Assembly (NCBI GenBank): GCA_905206195.1 | Contig: CAJLGN010000117.1 | Span: 1 to 5,571 of the forward strand | Reading direction: 5' to 3' | Length of the DNA: 5,571 nucleotides | From: an uncultured Roseburia sp. | GTDB lineage: Bacteria; Bacillota; Clostridia; Lachnospirales; Lachnospiraceae | In this document: positions 5,564-5,571 of the stretch, piece after piece | Position numbering within the stretch: the stretch's first letter is position 1 | Layout: each line of letters begins with the position of its first letter | Program-made: the position numbers and the translations under genes | The notes under the pieces: generated by a model | Seen by the model: the letters and a program-made list of their open reading frames with translations, nothing else | The model's database searches: none | What the model was told of the DNA's origin: nothing

Positions 5564-5571
5564 CTGTTCGC

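Overview
The window looks like chromosomal DNA of a Gram-positive anaerobe of the Clostridia, most likely Lachnospiraceae-like. This is inferred from three things: a methionine aminopeptidase with an N-terminal SEC-C zinc motif, a coiled-coil NlpC/P60 wall hydrolase with an export signal, and strong GGAGG-type ribosome binding sites. No organism marker gene is present, so the placement is tentative. Every supported gene is on the minus strand, so transcription runs from the right end of the window to the left.

Right half (about 3266-5563): two tandem paralogous membrane proteins. Each has a Tyr/Gly/Gln-rich low-complexity N-terminus, a CD225/dispanin (IFITM-like) two-helix membrane module, and a C-terminal soluble domain of about 160 residues that I do not recognise. 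By hand count the membrane modules are 51/73 identical, so this is a tandem duplication. The upstream copy is interrupted after about 38 codons by a run of 11 G on the coding strand. Its first codons and its body are in different frames, and a run of 9 or 12 G would join them. This suggests a phase-variable contingency tract, or else a homopolymer sequencing error. It is the most interesting signal in the window.

Middle (3111-3265): a 155-bp intergenic stretch with an intrinsic terminator for the dispanin pair and a separate AT-rich inverted repeat that could be an operator.

Left half (1-3110): four minus-strand genes in order of transcription. They are an exported NlpC/P60 peptidoglycan hydrolase with a long coiled coil, a membrane-anchored protein resembling the SurA/PrsA chaperone N-domain but without a PPIase domain, SEC-C-type methionine aminopeptidase (map), and the first 47 codons of an unrecognised gene that leaves the window. 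Gaps of 74, 25 and 74 bp without visible terminators suggest one transcription unit. The first two genes act at the cell envelope and map is housekeeping. No RNA gene, mobile element or CRISPR array was seen.
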